From CAVSJO01 sp963728445 (lineage in GTDB: Bacteria > Gemmatimonadota > Gemmatimonadetes > Longimicrobiales > RSA9): a DNA stretch of 64,000 nucleotides. Every line of letters begins with the position of its first letter. Position 1 is the first letter of the stretch. The translations under genes were made by a program, and so were the position numbers. Below are positions 45,848 through 54,219 of the stretch, piece by piece. The stretch is taken from the NCBI GenBank assembly GCA_963728445.1, contig CAVSJO010000006.1, positions 620,001 through 684,000 on the forward strand, given 5' to 3'. Below the pieces are notes generated by a model. The model was given only the letters and a program-made list of their open reading frames with translations, made no database searches and had not been told where the DNA came from.

Positions 45848-48457
45848 ATGGTCTACGAACCTGGAGTTGAGCGTGGCGACGGCGACGGCGACCTGGCCGT
45901 GGCTGCGGACGACGGCGCGGGGAGCCGGCTCGGGCTCCTGACGCCGGTCCTCGCCGTCGCGTTCTTCGGGTTCGCGCTCTGGATGCTCGAGCGGGAGCTG
46001 CGCCACTACCGGTATGCGCAGATCGTCGAGGCCATGCGCTCGCTACCGCGCGGTCGGATTTTGGCGGCCATCGCCCTGACAGTCGGCAACTACGTCGTGC
46101 TCACGGCGTACGACACGCTGGCGCTCCGTTACATCCAGCGGCCGCTGCGGTACGCCCGCACCGCCTTCGCCGCGTTCGCCGGCTACGCCGTGGGGCAGGC
46201 CCTGGGCTTCCCGCTGCTTACGGCTGCGCCGATCCGATACCGGCTCTACTCGGGGTGGGGGCTGAGCGGCGTCGAGATCACGCAGGTCGTCGCGTTCTAC
46301 TCTCTCACGTTCTGGCTGGGCTACCTGCTGGTCACCGGGCTGGCGCTGCTGCTGTTCCCCGGCTCGCTGCCGCTGTTGAACGTGCCAATCCTGCCGGCGC
46401 GGCTGCTGGGCGTCGCCTTCCTGGGGCTCGTGGTCGCGTACGCGGGGTGGAGCCTCTTCGGCCGCGGCCGGATCGGCAGGGGGGAGTGGAGCTTCGAGCC
46501 GCCGCGACCGGGTTTGGCGGCCGCGCAGCTCGGCTTCGCCGGCGTCGACTGGGTGATCGCCGCGGGCGTGCTCTACGTGCTCCTGCCGGGCCACCTCTAC
46601 TTCCCGGCGTTCCTCACGGTCTTCCTGATCGCGCAGCTGGCCGGGGTGCTGAGTCACGTGCCGGGCGGGCTCGGCGTGTTCGAGGCCACGGTGCTGGTCC
46701 TGCTGCCGGACGAGGCGTCGAAGCCGGCGACGGTCGGCGCCCTGCTGGCCTACCGCGTCGTCTACTACCTCCTGCCGCTGACGGGGGCGGTGGTGGCCCT
46801 GGGAGTGAGCGAGGGGCGCCGGCGGGGCGAGGACGTCAAGCGGGTGGTGGGTCTGCTTCGGGGCGGGTGGGACGCCATCGCGCCGATCCTGATGGCCGGC
46901 GCGATCTTCATCGGAGGTGCGCTGCTGCTGTTCTCGGGAGCGACGCCGGGGGTGCGCGGCCGTCTGCGCGTCCTGAACGGCCTGCTGCCCCTCGGCCTGA
47001 TCGAGCTGTCCCACTTCCTGGCGAGCGTGGTCGGTGGGGCGCTGCTCGTGATCGCCTGGGGACTCCAGCGGAGGCTGGACGGGGCGTTTCATCTCACGGT
47101 GCTGCTCCTGACCGTCGGCATAGCCGCTTCGCTCGGGAAGGGGCTGGACTACGAGGAAGCATCGGTGCTGGCGCTGCTGCTTGGCGTGCTGCTCGTCTCC
47201 CGGCGCTCGTTCTACCGGCGGACGTCTCTGACCGCCGAGACGTTCGATACCCAGTGGATCGTGGCGGCCGGGATCGTGCTGCTCGCGTCCGTTTGGCTGG
47301 GCTTCTTCGCCTACAAGCACGTTCAGTACTCCAGCGAGCTGTGGTGGCGCTTCGCGCTGAACGCGGACGCGCCGCGCTTCCTGCGGGCGACGGTGGGGGC
47401 CGTCTCCGTGCTCTTCCTGTTCGGTGCGCTGCGGCTGATCCGGCCGGCGCGGCCGCAGCCGGAGGATCCGACGCCGGATGCGCTGGAGCGGGCGCAGCGC
47501 ATCGCGGCGACGTCGCCTTCGACGTACGCACATCTGGCGCTGCTCGGCGACAAGCACCTGCTGTTCGGGGACGGCGACGCCTTCCTGATGTACGGAGTGG
47601 CAGGCCGGAGCTGGGTGGCCATGGGCGACCCGGTGGGCGACGAGGCTGCCCGGGCCGACCTGGCGTGGCAATTCCGGGGACTGGCCCACGAGCACGGCGG
47701 ATGGCCGGTCTTCTACCAGGTCCAGCCCCGGAGCCTGCCCCTCTACATCGATCTCGGCCTCACGCTCTCGAAGCTCGGAGAGGAGGCGCGCGTTCCGCTG
47801 GAGACCTTCTCGATGGAGGGCGGATCGAAGAAGACCATGCGCAACACGGTCCGGAAGGTGGAGCGGGAGGGGTGCGAGCTGGTGGTCGAGCCGGCCGGCT
47901 GGAATCGGGTCATGGTGCCGGAGCTGCGCGCAGTGTCTGACGAGTGGCTCGAGCAGAAGAAGACGCGGGAGAAGGGTTTCTCCCTGGGCTCGTTCCGGGA
48001 GGACTACCTGCGACGCCTGCCCATCGCCGTCGTGCGGCGGGAGGGACGGATCGTCGCGTTCGCCACCCTCTGGCTGGCGGGCGGCCACGAGGAGGCGTCC
48101 GTCGACCTCATGCGGTACGGCACCGAAGCGCCCGCCGGCGTCATGGATTTCCTGTTCGTCCGACTGCTGGAGTGGGCGAAGGGGGAGGGCTACGCGTGGT
48201 TCAACATGGGCATGGCGCCGCTGGCGGGACTGGCGAGCCGGCCCCTCGCCCCCATCTGGAATCGCATCGGCTCTCTCGTCTACCGCTACGGCGACCACTT
48301 CTACGGCTTCGAGGGGCTGCGCCGCTACAAGGACAAATTCGATCCCGTCTGGGAGCCGCGCTACCTTGCGTCGCCGGGCGGACTCGCGCTGCCGGCGATC
48401 CTCGCGAACGTCGCGGCGCTGGTCTCGGGCGGCATCGAAGGCGTGGTCGCGCGGTAA
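45848..48457 (+). CDS. mprF: Phosphatidylglycerol lysyltransferase/flippase MprF
   Basis: 869 residues. The N-terminal flippase half (about 30-545) has roughly 14 membrane helices, e.g. VGNYVVLTAYDTLALRYIQR, GYAVGQALGFPLLTAAPIRY, and SHVPGGLGVFEATVLVLLP, a highly conserved MprF/AglD block. The C-terminal synthase domain (about 560-860) has YAHLALLGDKHLLFGDGDAF, SMEGGSKKTMRNTVRKVERE and MRYGTEAPAGVMDFLFVRL, with WFNMGMAPLAGLASRPLAPI. It transfers an amino acid from tRNA to phosphatidylglycerol and flips the product, reducing surface charge and sensitivity to cationic peptides. The amino acid (Lys or Ala) cannot be decided. ATG 45848 has no good RBS. Confidence 0.95.
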   Translation: MVYEPGVERGDGDGDLAVAADDGAGSRLGLLTPVLAVAFFGFALWMLERELRHYRYAQIVEAMRSLPRGRILAAIALTVGNYVVLTAYDTLALRYIQRPLRYARTAFAAFAGYAVGQALGFPLLTAAPIRYRLYSGWGLSGVEITQVVAFYSLTFWLGYLLVTGLALLLFPGSLPLLNVPILPARLLGVAFLGLVVAYAGWSLFGRGRIGRGEWSFEPPRPGLAAAQLGFAGVDWVIAAGVLYVLLPGHLYFPAFLTVFLIAQLAGVLSHVPGGLGVFEATVLVLLPDEASKPATVGALLAYRVVYYLLPLTGAVVALGVSEGRRRGEDVKRVVGLLRGGWDAIAPILMAGAIFIGGALLLFSGATPGVRGRLRVLNGLLPLGLIELSHFLASVVGGALLVIAWGLQRRLDGAFHLTVLLLTVGIAASLGKGLDYEEASVLALLLGVLLVSRRSFYRRTSLTAETFDTQWIVAAGIVLLASVWLGFFAYKHVQYSSELWWRFALNADAPRFLRATVGAVSVLFLFGALRLIRPARPQPEDPTPDALERAQRIAATSPSTYAHLALLGDKHLLFGDGDAFLMYGVAGRSWVAMGDPVGDEAARADLAWQFRGLAHEHGGWPVFYQVQPRSLPLYIDLGLTLSKLGEEARVPLETFSMEGGSKKTMRNTVRKVEREGCELVVEPAGWNRVMVPELRAVSDEWLEQKKTREKGFSLGSFREDYLRRLPIAVVRREGRIVAFATLWLAGGHEEASVDLMRYGTEAPAGVMDFLFVRLLEWAKGEGYAWFNMGMAPLAGLASRPLAPIWNRIGSLVYRYGDHFYGFEGLRRYKDKFDPVWEPRYLASPGGLALPAILANVAALVSGGIEGVVAR

Positions 48458-48476
48458 TCGTGGTCGCGCGGTAATC
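48443..48476. repeat. Perfect 17-bp tandem duplication over the mprF stop codon
   Basis: GTGGTCGCGCGGTAATC occurs twice head to tail. The first copy carries the mprF TAA (48455-48457). It is a recent slip or duplication that left the protein end unchanged. Confidence 0.9.
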
Positions 48477-48573
48477 GGGGTCGCGTCGGGCCCCTGGCGG
48501 CACCCGTGGCGGCACCCGCCTTGCGCGCCTGCCGATACGCGATCTCCTTCCTTCCCGAGACGGAGCAAGTTCC

Positions 48574-49503
48574 TTGGAGCGACGCAGGATCGGCAGTCTG
48601 GAGGTTTCCGCGGTCGGGCTCGGCTGCAACAACTTCGGTTCGCGCCTGGACGAGGCGGGCACGCGCCGCGTGGTCGACGCGGCGCTGGACGCGGGGATCG
48701 ACTTCTTCGACACGGCCAACAGCTACGGCGGGGGCGGCACCAGCGAAGAGTTTCTCGGCCGGGCCCTCGAGGGCCGGCGGCAGCGGGCCGTGATCGCGAC
48801 GAAGTTCGGCTCCTCCAGCGGCGGCATGACCGGCGGCGGGTCGCCCGAGAACGTCCGCTCCAACGCAGAGGCCAGCCTTCGGCGCCTGGGAATCGAGCGC
48901 ATCGATCTCTATCAGCTCCACCGGCCGGACCCGGACGTGCCGATCGCGGAGACGCTGGGGGCGCTCAAGGAGCTGGTGGACGAGGGCAAGGTCCGGGAGA
49001 TCGGCTGCTCGAACTTCTCCGTCGAGCAGCTGCGGGAGGCGGAGCGGGGCGCGGAGGACGTCGGCGTCCGCTTCGTCAGCGTCCAGAACCACTTCAGCCT
49101 GCTCGAGCGGGAGCCCGAGGAGGGCGTTCTCGACGCGTGCGCTCGCAGCGACGTCGCCTTCATCCCCTACTTCCCCCTGGAGAGCGGTCTCCTCACGGGC
49201 AAATACCGGAAGGGGAAGCCGCTGCCGGAGGGCACGCGCATCACGAGCGGCTGGGCGTCGGACCGGCTGACGGACGAAGCACTGGACGCCGTCGAGCGCC
49301 TCGCGGCGTTCGCCGAGGCCCGCGGCCACACGATCCTGGACCTCGCCTTCGCGTGGCTGCTCGCCCACGAGCCCGTGGCGTCGGTCATCGCCGGCGCCAC
49401 GAAGCCGGAGCAGGTCCGCTCGAACGTCGCCGCGGCCGGCTGGACCCTCGACGCCGAGGACCTCGCCGAGATCGACGAGGAGCTGAAGGCGACGTCGGCC
49501 TAG
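48574..49503 (+). CDS. Aldo/keto reductase
   Basis: 309 residues. LEVSAVGLGCNNFGSRLDEA and AGIDFFDTANSYGGGGTSEE (with catalytic Asp and Tyr) open the TIM barrel. VIATKFGSSSGG supplies the Lys. IDLYQLHRPDPDVPIAETL contains the His. IGCSNFSVEQL and SVQNHFSLLERE follow. VASVIAGATKPEQVRSNVAA is the NADP-binding C-terminal pattern. It reduces aldehydes or ketones using NADPH; the substrate is undefined. The start is TTG 48574 with GGAGCAAG upstream. Its stop shares bases with the convergent DUF1460 stop (CTAG). Confidence 0.94.
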   Translation: MERRRIGSLEVSAVGLGCNNFGSRLDEAGTRRVVDAALDAGIDFFDTANSYGGGGTSEEFLGRALEGRRQRAVIATKFGSSSGGMTGGGSPENVRSNAEASLRRLGIERIDLYQLHRPDPDVPIAETLGALKELVDEGKVREIGCSNFSVEQLREAERGAEDVGVRFVSVQNHFSLLEREPEEGVLDACARSDVAFIPYFPLESGLLTGKYRKGKPLPEGTRITSGWASDRLTDEALDAVERLAAFAEARGHTILDLAFAWLLAHEPVASVIAGATKPEQVRSNVAAAGWTLDAEDLAEIDEELKATSA

Positions 49504-50513
49504 CGGCCGCCGGCCCCCTTCACCGGCTGCGGCCGGGCGACCATCATGCCGTCCTGCGTCGGGATGCCCGCCAGGCGCTGGGGGATGGGCTGCTCACTGA
49601 TCATGACGGACTTGCCCACGAGCGGTGCGTTCAGCAGGTGGAAGCGGCCGTCGTCCATGCGGATCGCGAGGCCCGTGTGGGCCACGTCCAGGCCCTCGAC
49701 AGTGCTCGTCATGGCAATGATGTCCCCGTCCTGGAGCTTCGCCTCGGCCGCCGCCGCCTTCGACTGCGGGATGCGCCAGCGGGGCTCCGCGCTGATGCGG
49801 CGCTCGATCTCCCGCATCCGCTGCACGTTCATCGTGTCGCCGAGCTGACGGTACGCGTCCGCGTGGGTCGTCATGAAATCCAGTCGGCTCGTGTCCCGAA
49901 CGCCGCCCAGCTCCTCCGTCACGTTCGTGACCAGGCCCATCGCCTGGTTGTTCCGGATCCACTCGCTGAAGTAATGCAGTCGGCTGGGGTAGCCGTCGAT
50001 CCGCCCGTTCCGGTACCGGATGGCCCGCAGCTGCTTCTGAAAGTCCTGGAAGTCCCCGTGCATCTGCACCGTGCGGGCCATGGCCAGCATGTTCTCCACG
50101 AACGTGACGCAGTCCAGCTCCCGCAGGTTCAGCACGAGTCGCTCGGGACCGTCGATCTCCAGCGTGTGGGGCGTGTACTTCGTGCCCACGAAGGTCCGTC
50201 CCAGCTCGGTCATGATCCGACCGATGGGCAGCGTGTCGAGCTGCTGCTCCCGGGCCAGGGCCATTTTCTTCTCGAAGATCTGGCGGTCGAGATCCTCACG
50301 GACCACTTCCCCGAGGCTGTCGTCCGGCACTCCGGTTTCGGATGGCAGCATGGCGCCCGTGCCCGCCGTGGCGCCCGTGCCCGCCGCGCCGCCCGTCGTG
50401 TCCAGGACCACTGCCTCGTTCGCGCCCGCCTTCTCTCCGGTCCCGCACGCGGCCAGCGCGGCGAGAAGACCGAGAGGGGCCAGAACGGTCACTGCGGTGA
50501 GTCTTCGGATCAT
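49500..50513 (-). CDS. DUF1460 lipoprotein (NlpC/P60-like amidase family)
   Basis: 337 residues from MIRRLTAVTVLAPLGLLAA. The lipobox is LAACGTGE (Cys about 20). A flexible Gly/Ala/Thr linker (about 25-55) is followed by the DUF1460 domain (about 60-330). LRELDCVTFVENMLAMART contains the presumed nucleophilic Cys (about 141); DVAHTGLAIRMDDGRFHLLN contains the His. This is the layout of the papain-like N-acetylmuramoyl-alanine amidase/YiiX-like superfamily. The mature protein probably acts on peptidoglycan peptides. The start follows no strong SD. It ends tail to tail with the aldo/keto reductase, sharing CTAG. Confidence 0.87.
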   Translation of the reverse strand: MIRRLTAVTVLAPLGLLAALAACGTGEKAGANEAVVLDTTGGAAGTGATAGTGAMLPSETGVPDDSLGEVVREDLDRQIFEKKMALAREQQLDTLPIGRIMTELGRTFVGTKYTPHTLEIDGPERLVLNLRELDCVTFVENMLAMARTVQMHGDFQDFQKQLRAIRYRNGRIDGYPSRLHYFSEWIRNNQAMGLVTNVTEELGGVRDTSRLDFMTTHADAYRQLGDTMNVQRMREIERRISAEPRWRIPQSKAAAAEAKLQDGDIIAMTSTVEGLDVAHTGLAIRMDDGRFHLLNAPLVGKSVMISEQPIPQRLAGIPTQDGMMVARPQPVKGAGGR

Positions 50514-50607
50514 TCCCGTCTTCACTCCGTCTCTTCGGTCCAATCCCGAATTCCGACTGCCTCCGTCCACGCTCGCCGGCGCACGGACCGTACCGCCGGG
50601 AGGCCGG

Positions 50608-50826
50608 CTACCGCCTCGGCACGTCGACTGCCGCACTGCGATGGCAGGTGGGGCACACGACCAGCACTCTGTGTCGCACGTAGGAGACGGCTGGCGGCGG
50701 CGGCACGGGCGTCGCGCTGACCGCAGCGCCACACGCCGGACACGCCGGCGGGGCGCTCTCCGCGCCGCGCACGCACAGGGCCTGCTCCAGCGCCGCGCGC
50801 TGCTCCCGACTGTATCCGTCTCTCAT
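50608..50826 (-). CDS. Small zinc-ribbon protein
   Basis: 72 residues: MRDGYSREQRAALEQALCVR opens the protein. ACPACGAAVSATPVPPPPAV contains the first CPxC and VVCPTCHRSAAVDVPRR the second. Two knuckles of four cysteines suggest one Zn(II). A C-x-x-C pair about 35 residues from its partner is typical of regulatory or RNA-associated zinc ribbons. The last PRR could be followed by nothing more. No family name is assigned. ATG 50826 has no strong SD, so the exact start is uncertain. Confidence 0.6.
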   Translation of the reverse strand: MRDGYSREQRAALEQALCVRGAESAPPACPACGAAVSATPVPPPPAVSYVRHRVLVVCPTCHRSAAVDVPRR

Positions 50827-50928
50827 GGGGTGAACCTACGAAAGCCCCGACGCGCCGGCCATTGCGACGTGACGCCTCGGTCACGACGCGATTGCGCGCC
50901 GCGCGAGCGCCGTGATATCGTCGATACG

Positions 50929-52422
50929 CTAGCGGTCGCGGCGGCGGAGCTTGTCGGCGTAGAGCCGCTCGTCGGCGGTGCCGATCAGTGTGGCGGGGTC
51001 CGGCATGGAGGGCACGAAGTAGGCGTAGCCGGCCGACACGCCCATCCCCGACAGCAGGGGATGCTCGTCCACGGCTCGGCGAACGCGCGCCGCGTGAGCT
51101 TCGGCGCCGCCTTCGTGCGGATCGGACAGGATGCAGAGGAACTCGTCGCCGCCGTAGCGGGCGGCAACGTCGAACGTCCGGGTCTCCCCGGCGAGGACCC
51201 GAGCGAACGAGCGCAGGACCTCATCGCCGGCCTGGTGCCCGGCCGTGTCGTTGTAGCGCTTGAAGTTGTCCAGGTCGAAGAGCACCACGGCAAGGCGACG
51301 GCCGCGGCGTGCGGCCGCGAACTCCTTCTCGAGCACTCTCTCCATGTGACGTCGGTTCGGCAGCCCGGTCAGCGGATCCGTGAGCGACAGGGTGCGGATC
51401 TGCTCGTGCAGGCGCGCGTTCTCCAGTGCGATGGCGACGTTCACGCCCAGTCTTTCCACGAGCGCCACTTCCCGGGCGGCTCGGGGAGCCGTGCCGTGGT
51501 GCCCGACGGTCAGGATGCCCACGAACGCGTCCCCGGCGATCAGCGGCACCGCGACGGCCGTCGACGTCTCCACCCGATCGTCGCCGCGGGGCGCCGGAGG
51601 CAGGATGGGATCGCCGGCCAGGTTCTGGATGATGAGGCTGCGGCGGTGCTCCACCAGCCGCTCGTGCAGCGCCGGCGGCAGCTCGATCCGCTGGCCGACC
51701 CGGAACCCGTTCTCGTGGTCGATCGCCGCGATCAGCAGGTCCTCGCCTCGACCCTCCCGCAGCAGCACCGCCGCCCCGTCCGCCTCCGTCAGCGCAACGG
51801 CGCCCTCCACCACCCGGTGCAGCACCTGCCCCAGCTCCAGGGAGGACGACAGGTCCCGGCTGATCTCCTCCAGTCGCTCCGCCTCCCGACGCCGCTCGTC
51901 CGTCTCCCGGATGTACTCCGCGGAGCCCAGGGCGACCCCCGCCAGCGCGCCGATGGCGTGGAGAAGCTCGACGTCCCGCTCATCGTAACCGACGGGGTCG
52001 AGCGTGTAGATGCCGATGATGCCCTTGACCCGCCCGTCGGCCAGGATGGGTGCGCACATCGCCTGGCCGCCGAGGATGGTGTCGCCGAGAGCGAGGCGCA
52101 GAGTGGCGAAGCCGGGCCCGTCGACGTCGACGCGGACGGCATGACGTGCCCGAACGGCGGGATTCTCGGACCCCCGGAAGGCGAGTTGAACATCTGTTTC
52201 CCGCCCGTCGTGCACGTGGTACACGACCGTCGCCGTGTCCGACGGCTCGTCGTACAACGCGATGTAGAGGCCCGTGGCGTCGAGGACGCGACTCGCCTGC
52301 TCGTGGATCGCCCGGTACAACTCGTCGGAGCGGAGCGTGCCGGTGAGAATGCGACCGACGTCGAGCAGCACGGCGGAACGATCTCGCGTGCGGCGCGCCT
52401 GGGCATCGGCCAGGTCAGTCAT
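50929..52422 (-). CDS. GAF-GAF-GGDEF diguanylate cyclase
   Basis: 497 residues. Two GAF domains (about 15-165 and 185-330) form the sensory half, the first including GLYIALYDEPSDTATVVYHV and the second TSTAVAVPLIAGDAFVGILT. A GGDEF domain (about 335-497) has the intact active site ARYGGDEFLCI and LTDPLTGLPNRRHMERVLEK with FDLDNFKRYNDTAGHQAGD, all catalytic residues present. It synthesises c-di-GMP from two GTP in response to an unknown small ligand. No inhibitory RxxD site was obvious. The start is ATG 52422. The presence of YajQ and a candidate c-di-GMP riboswitch in the same window provides possible receivers. Confidence 0.94.
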   Translation of the reverse strand: MTDLADAQARRTRDRSAVLLDVGRILTGTLRSDELYRAIHEQASRVLDATGLYIALYDEPSDTATVVYHVHDGRETDVQLAFRGSENPAVRARHAVRVDVDGPGFATLRLALGDTILGGQAMCAPILADGRVKGIIGIYTLDPVGYDERDVELLHAIGALAGVALGSAEYIRETDERRREAERLEEISRDLSSSLELGQVLHRVVEGAVALTEADGAAVLLREGRGEDLLIAAIDHENGFRVGQRIELPPALHERLVEHRRSLIIQNLAGDPILPPAPRGDDRVETSTAVAVPLIAGDAFVGILTVGHHGTAPRAAREVALVERLGVNVAIALENARLHEQIRTLSLTDPLTGLPNRRHMERVLEKEFAAARRGRRLAVVLFDLDNFKRYNDTAGHQAGDEVLRSFARVLAGETRTFDVAARYGGDEFLCILSDPHEGGAEAHAARVRRAVDEHPLLSGMGVSAGYAYFVPSMPDPATLIGTADERLYADKLRRRDR

Positions 52423-52443
52423 GTCATCCACTGAAGCGAAAGG

Positions 52444-52471
52444 CCACGGTGCTGTTGAAGAACAACCGTGG
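52444..52471. promoter_or_regulatory. Dyad between divergent GGDEF and MFS genes
   Basis: CCACGGT-GC-TGTT-GAAG-AACA-ACCGTGG forms a 7+4-bp stem with a two-base bulge and GAAG loop. It lies 22 bases from the GGDEF start and 68 from the MFS start. It could be an operator for a dimeric repressor of the MFS exporter or a leader hairpin. Confidence 0.45.
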
Positions 52472-52539
52472 GCGCCCATAGTAGAGCCGAAATTCGCGCG
52501 CCACAAGGGAATCATGCCGCCAGAGAGGCCCGGTCCGAG

Positions 52540-53733
52540 GTGAAGCGATCGCCGCTCATCGTGCTGTTCGCGGCCGTGCTGGTGGACATGATCGGCTTCG
52601 GGATCGTGCTTCCGCTGCTGCCGTTCTATGCGGAGTCCATGGGGGCGACGCCGCTCCAGGTCACGATCCTGGTGGCGTCGTTCTCGGCAATGCAGCTCGC
52701 GGCCGCCCCCGTGTGGGGCCGGGTATCGGACCGGCGGGGGCGGCGGCCGCTGCTGATCTTCGGGCTGTTCGCGTCGGCTGTGTCGTACCTCCTCTTCGGG
52801 CTGGCGAATTCAATCGCGCTTCTCCTGGTGTCCCGGATGGCTGCCGGTGCGGCGGGGGGCAACATCTCGGTGGCGCAGGCATACGTCGCGGACGCCACGC
52901 CGGGCGAGGAGCGGGCGCGGGGGCTGGGTCACCTGGGGGCGGCGTCCGGGCTGGGCGTGATGCTGGGCCCGGCGATCGGCGGCTTCTTCAGCCGCTGGGG
53001 ACTGGGCGTGCCGGGGTTCGTGGCGGCCGGGCTGTGCCTGCTCAACGCTTTCGCGGCGATGCTGCTGCTGCCGGAGACGCGGACGCGGCGGGAGGACGAA
53101 GCGCCGGCGGAGCCGATCTCCCGGCGGGAGTGGGTGCGCTCGTTCGGCCGGTACCCGCTCTCGCTCCTGCTCTCGGTCTACTTCCTCTCCATCGGCTCGT
53201 TCGCGGCCATGACGTCGATCCTGGCGCTCTACCTGGAGCGAGCGTTCGGCATCGGCGCGCAGGTGATGGGCGCCCTCATGACGTGGGCCGGTTTCGTCAC
53301 GGTCGTCGTGCGGGGAGCGCTCCTGGGCCGGATCGTGTCCGCGTTCGGGGAGCCCGCCACGGTGCGCTTCGGGATCGTGACGCTGCTCCTCGCGATGCTG
53401 GGCTTCCCGCTGATTCCCGGGCCGTGGTGGTCCGTGGCCATCGTCTTCCTGTACGCACTCGGAGCCGGAACGCTCTTTCCGTCCCTTGCCAGCCTCGTGT
53501 CCCGCGCGACCGACGACGCGTCGCAGGGCTCGATCCTGGGCGGCAGCCAGGTCGTGGGCGGCCTCGGCCGCGTACTCGGGCCCATCTGGGCGGGGTGGGT
53601 ATTCCAGACGCTCGGCATCGCGAGTCCCTTCCACGTGGGGGTGGGGCTGCTCGCCGTGGCGTTCCTGCTCGGGCTGAAGGTCCCGGCGGCGAAACGGAGG
53701 GCGCCGGCGGAGCCGGGGCGCGTGGCGGGCTGA
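52540..53733 (+). CDS. MFS transporter (TetA/drug-exporter-like)
   Basis: 397 residues from VKRSPLIVLFAAVLVDMIGF. Twelve membrane helices are expected. GFGIVLPLLPFYAESMGATP is the TetA-type motif D1. WGRVSDRRGRRPLLIFGLF is motif A. LLVSRMAAGAAGGNISVAQA is motif C/antiporter-like. GLGVMLGPAIGGFFSRWGLG is the antiporter motif C. These place it among the 12-TMS drug:H+ antiporters, related to TetA. The substrate is unknown. The start is GTG 52540, just behind GAGG; the frame is open farther up. It faces the GGDEF gene divergently across the dyad at 52444. Confidence 0.92.
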   Translation: MKRSPLIVLFAAVLVDMIGFGIVLPLLPFYAESMGATPLQVTILVASFSAMQLAAAPVWGRVSDRRGRRPLLIFGLFASAVSYLLFGLANSIALLLVSRMAAGAAGGNISVAQAYVADATPGEERARGLGHLGAASGLGVMLGPAIGGFFSRWGLGVPGFVAAGLCLLNAFAAMLLLPETRTRREDEAPAEPISRREWVRSFGRYPLSLLLSVYFLSIGSFAAMTSILALYLERAFGIGAQVMGALMTWAGFVTVVVRGALLGRIVSAFGEPATVRFGIVTLLLAMLGFPLIPGPWWSVAIVFLYALGAGTLFPSLASLVSRATDDASQGSILGGSQVVGGLGRVLGPIWAGWVFQTLGIASPFHVGVGLLAVAFLLGLKVPAAKRRAPAEPGRVAG

Positions 53734-53846
53734 CTCCGCGATCGGCGCGGCCGGGGCAGTCTCTGCGGCCCCGCTACGCCCGGGGTTGCAGGGGCGGCGG
53801 CGGCGCGATATCCTCTCCCGGCGCACATCACCGCTGGAGGAATGGC

Positions 53847-54116
53847 ATGGGGTACATCACGGGTTTCGGGGTCTGGATCGCGTTCGCGATCGTCGCGGCG
53901 TTCCTGATCTGGACTCTTTTCCGGGGGCCGGGCACGAAGGCTGTCGTGACGTTCGTGTTCGCGGTTCTCGGGACGTTCATCGGGGGCATGCTCGGCGTGT
54001 CCGGCTACGTCTTCCATGACCCTTCGCCCCTCCGCTTCGGTGGACTCGCGGGCGCGCTGATCGGAGCGTTCTTCTTCCCGTTCGTCTACCATTTCGTGGG
54101 GAAGAAGGCGCTGTAG
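53847..54116 (+). CDS. Small membrane protein (GlsB/YeaQ-like)
   Basis: 89 residues with three predicted helices: GVWIAFAIVAAFLIWTLFRG, then AVVTFVFAVLGTFIGGMLGV, then FGGLAGALIGAFFFPFVYHF. The last block, G-x-L-x-G-A-x-x-G-A, resembles the GlsB/YeaQ/YmgE (transglycosylase-associated) membrane proteins found near stress loci. ATG 53847 is preceded by GGAGGAATGGC, a strong ribosome site. An out-of-frame ATG 5 bases earlier is not used. Function is unknown. Confidence 0.82.
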   Translation: MGYITGFGVWIAFAIVAAFLIWTLFRGPGTKAVVTFVFAVLGTFIGGMLGVSGYVFHDPSPLRFGGLAGALIGAFFFPFVYHFVGKKAL

Positions 54117-54219
54117 GCGACGTCGCCGCCGACCGCACGTCGGCGAGGCAACGTCGGGGACTCATCGGAGGCCGCCGCCGCGGGGACGCGGGGCGGCCTT
54201 CGTCGCACAGGGAGGATGC

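Noticed and set aside
43345..45870. 841-codon plus-strand frame over the M14 peptidase
   Set aside because: Mirror of the real gene; no start site or domain.
46043..48568. 841-codon frame antisense to mprF
   Set aside because: Entirely inside the clear MprF gene on the other strand, Arg/Gln/His-rich with no family signature.
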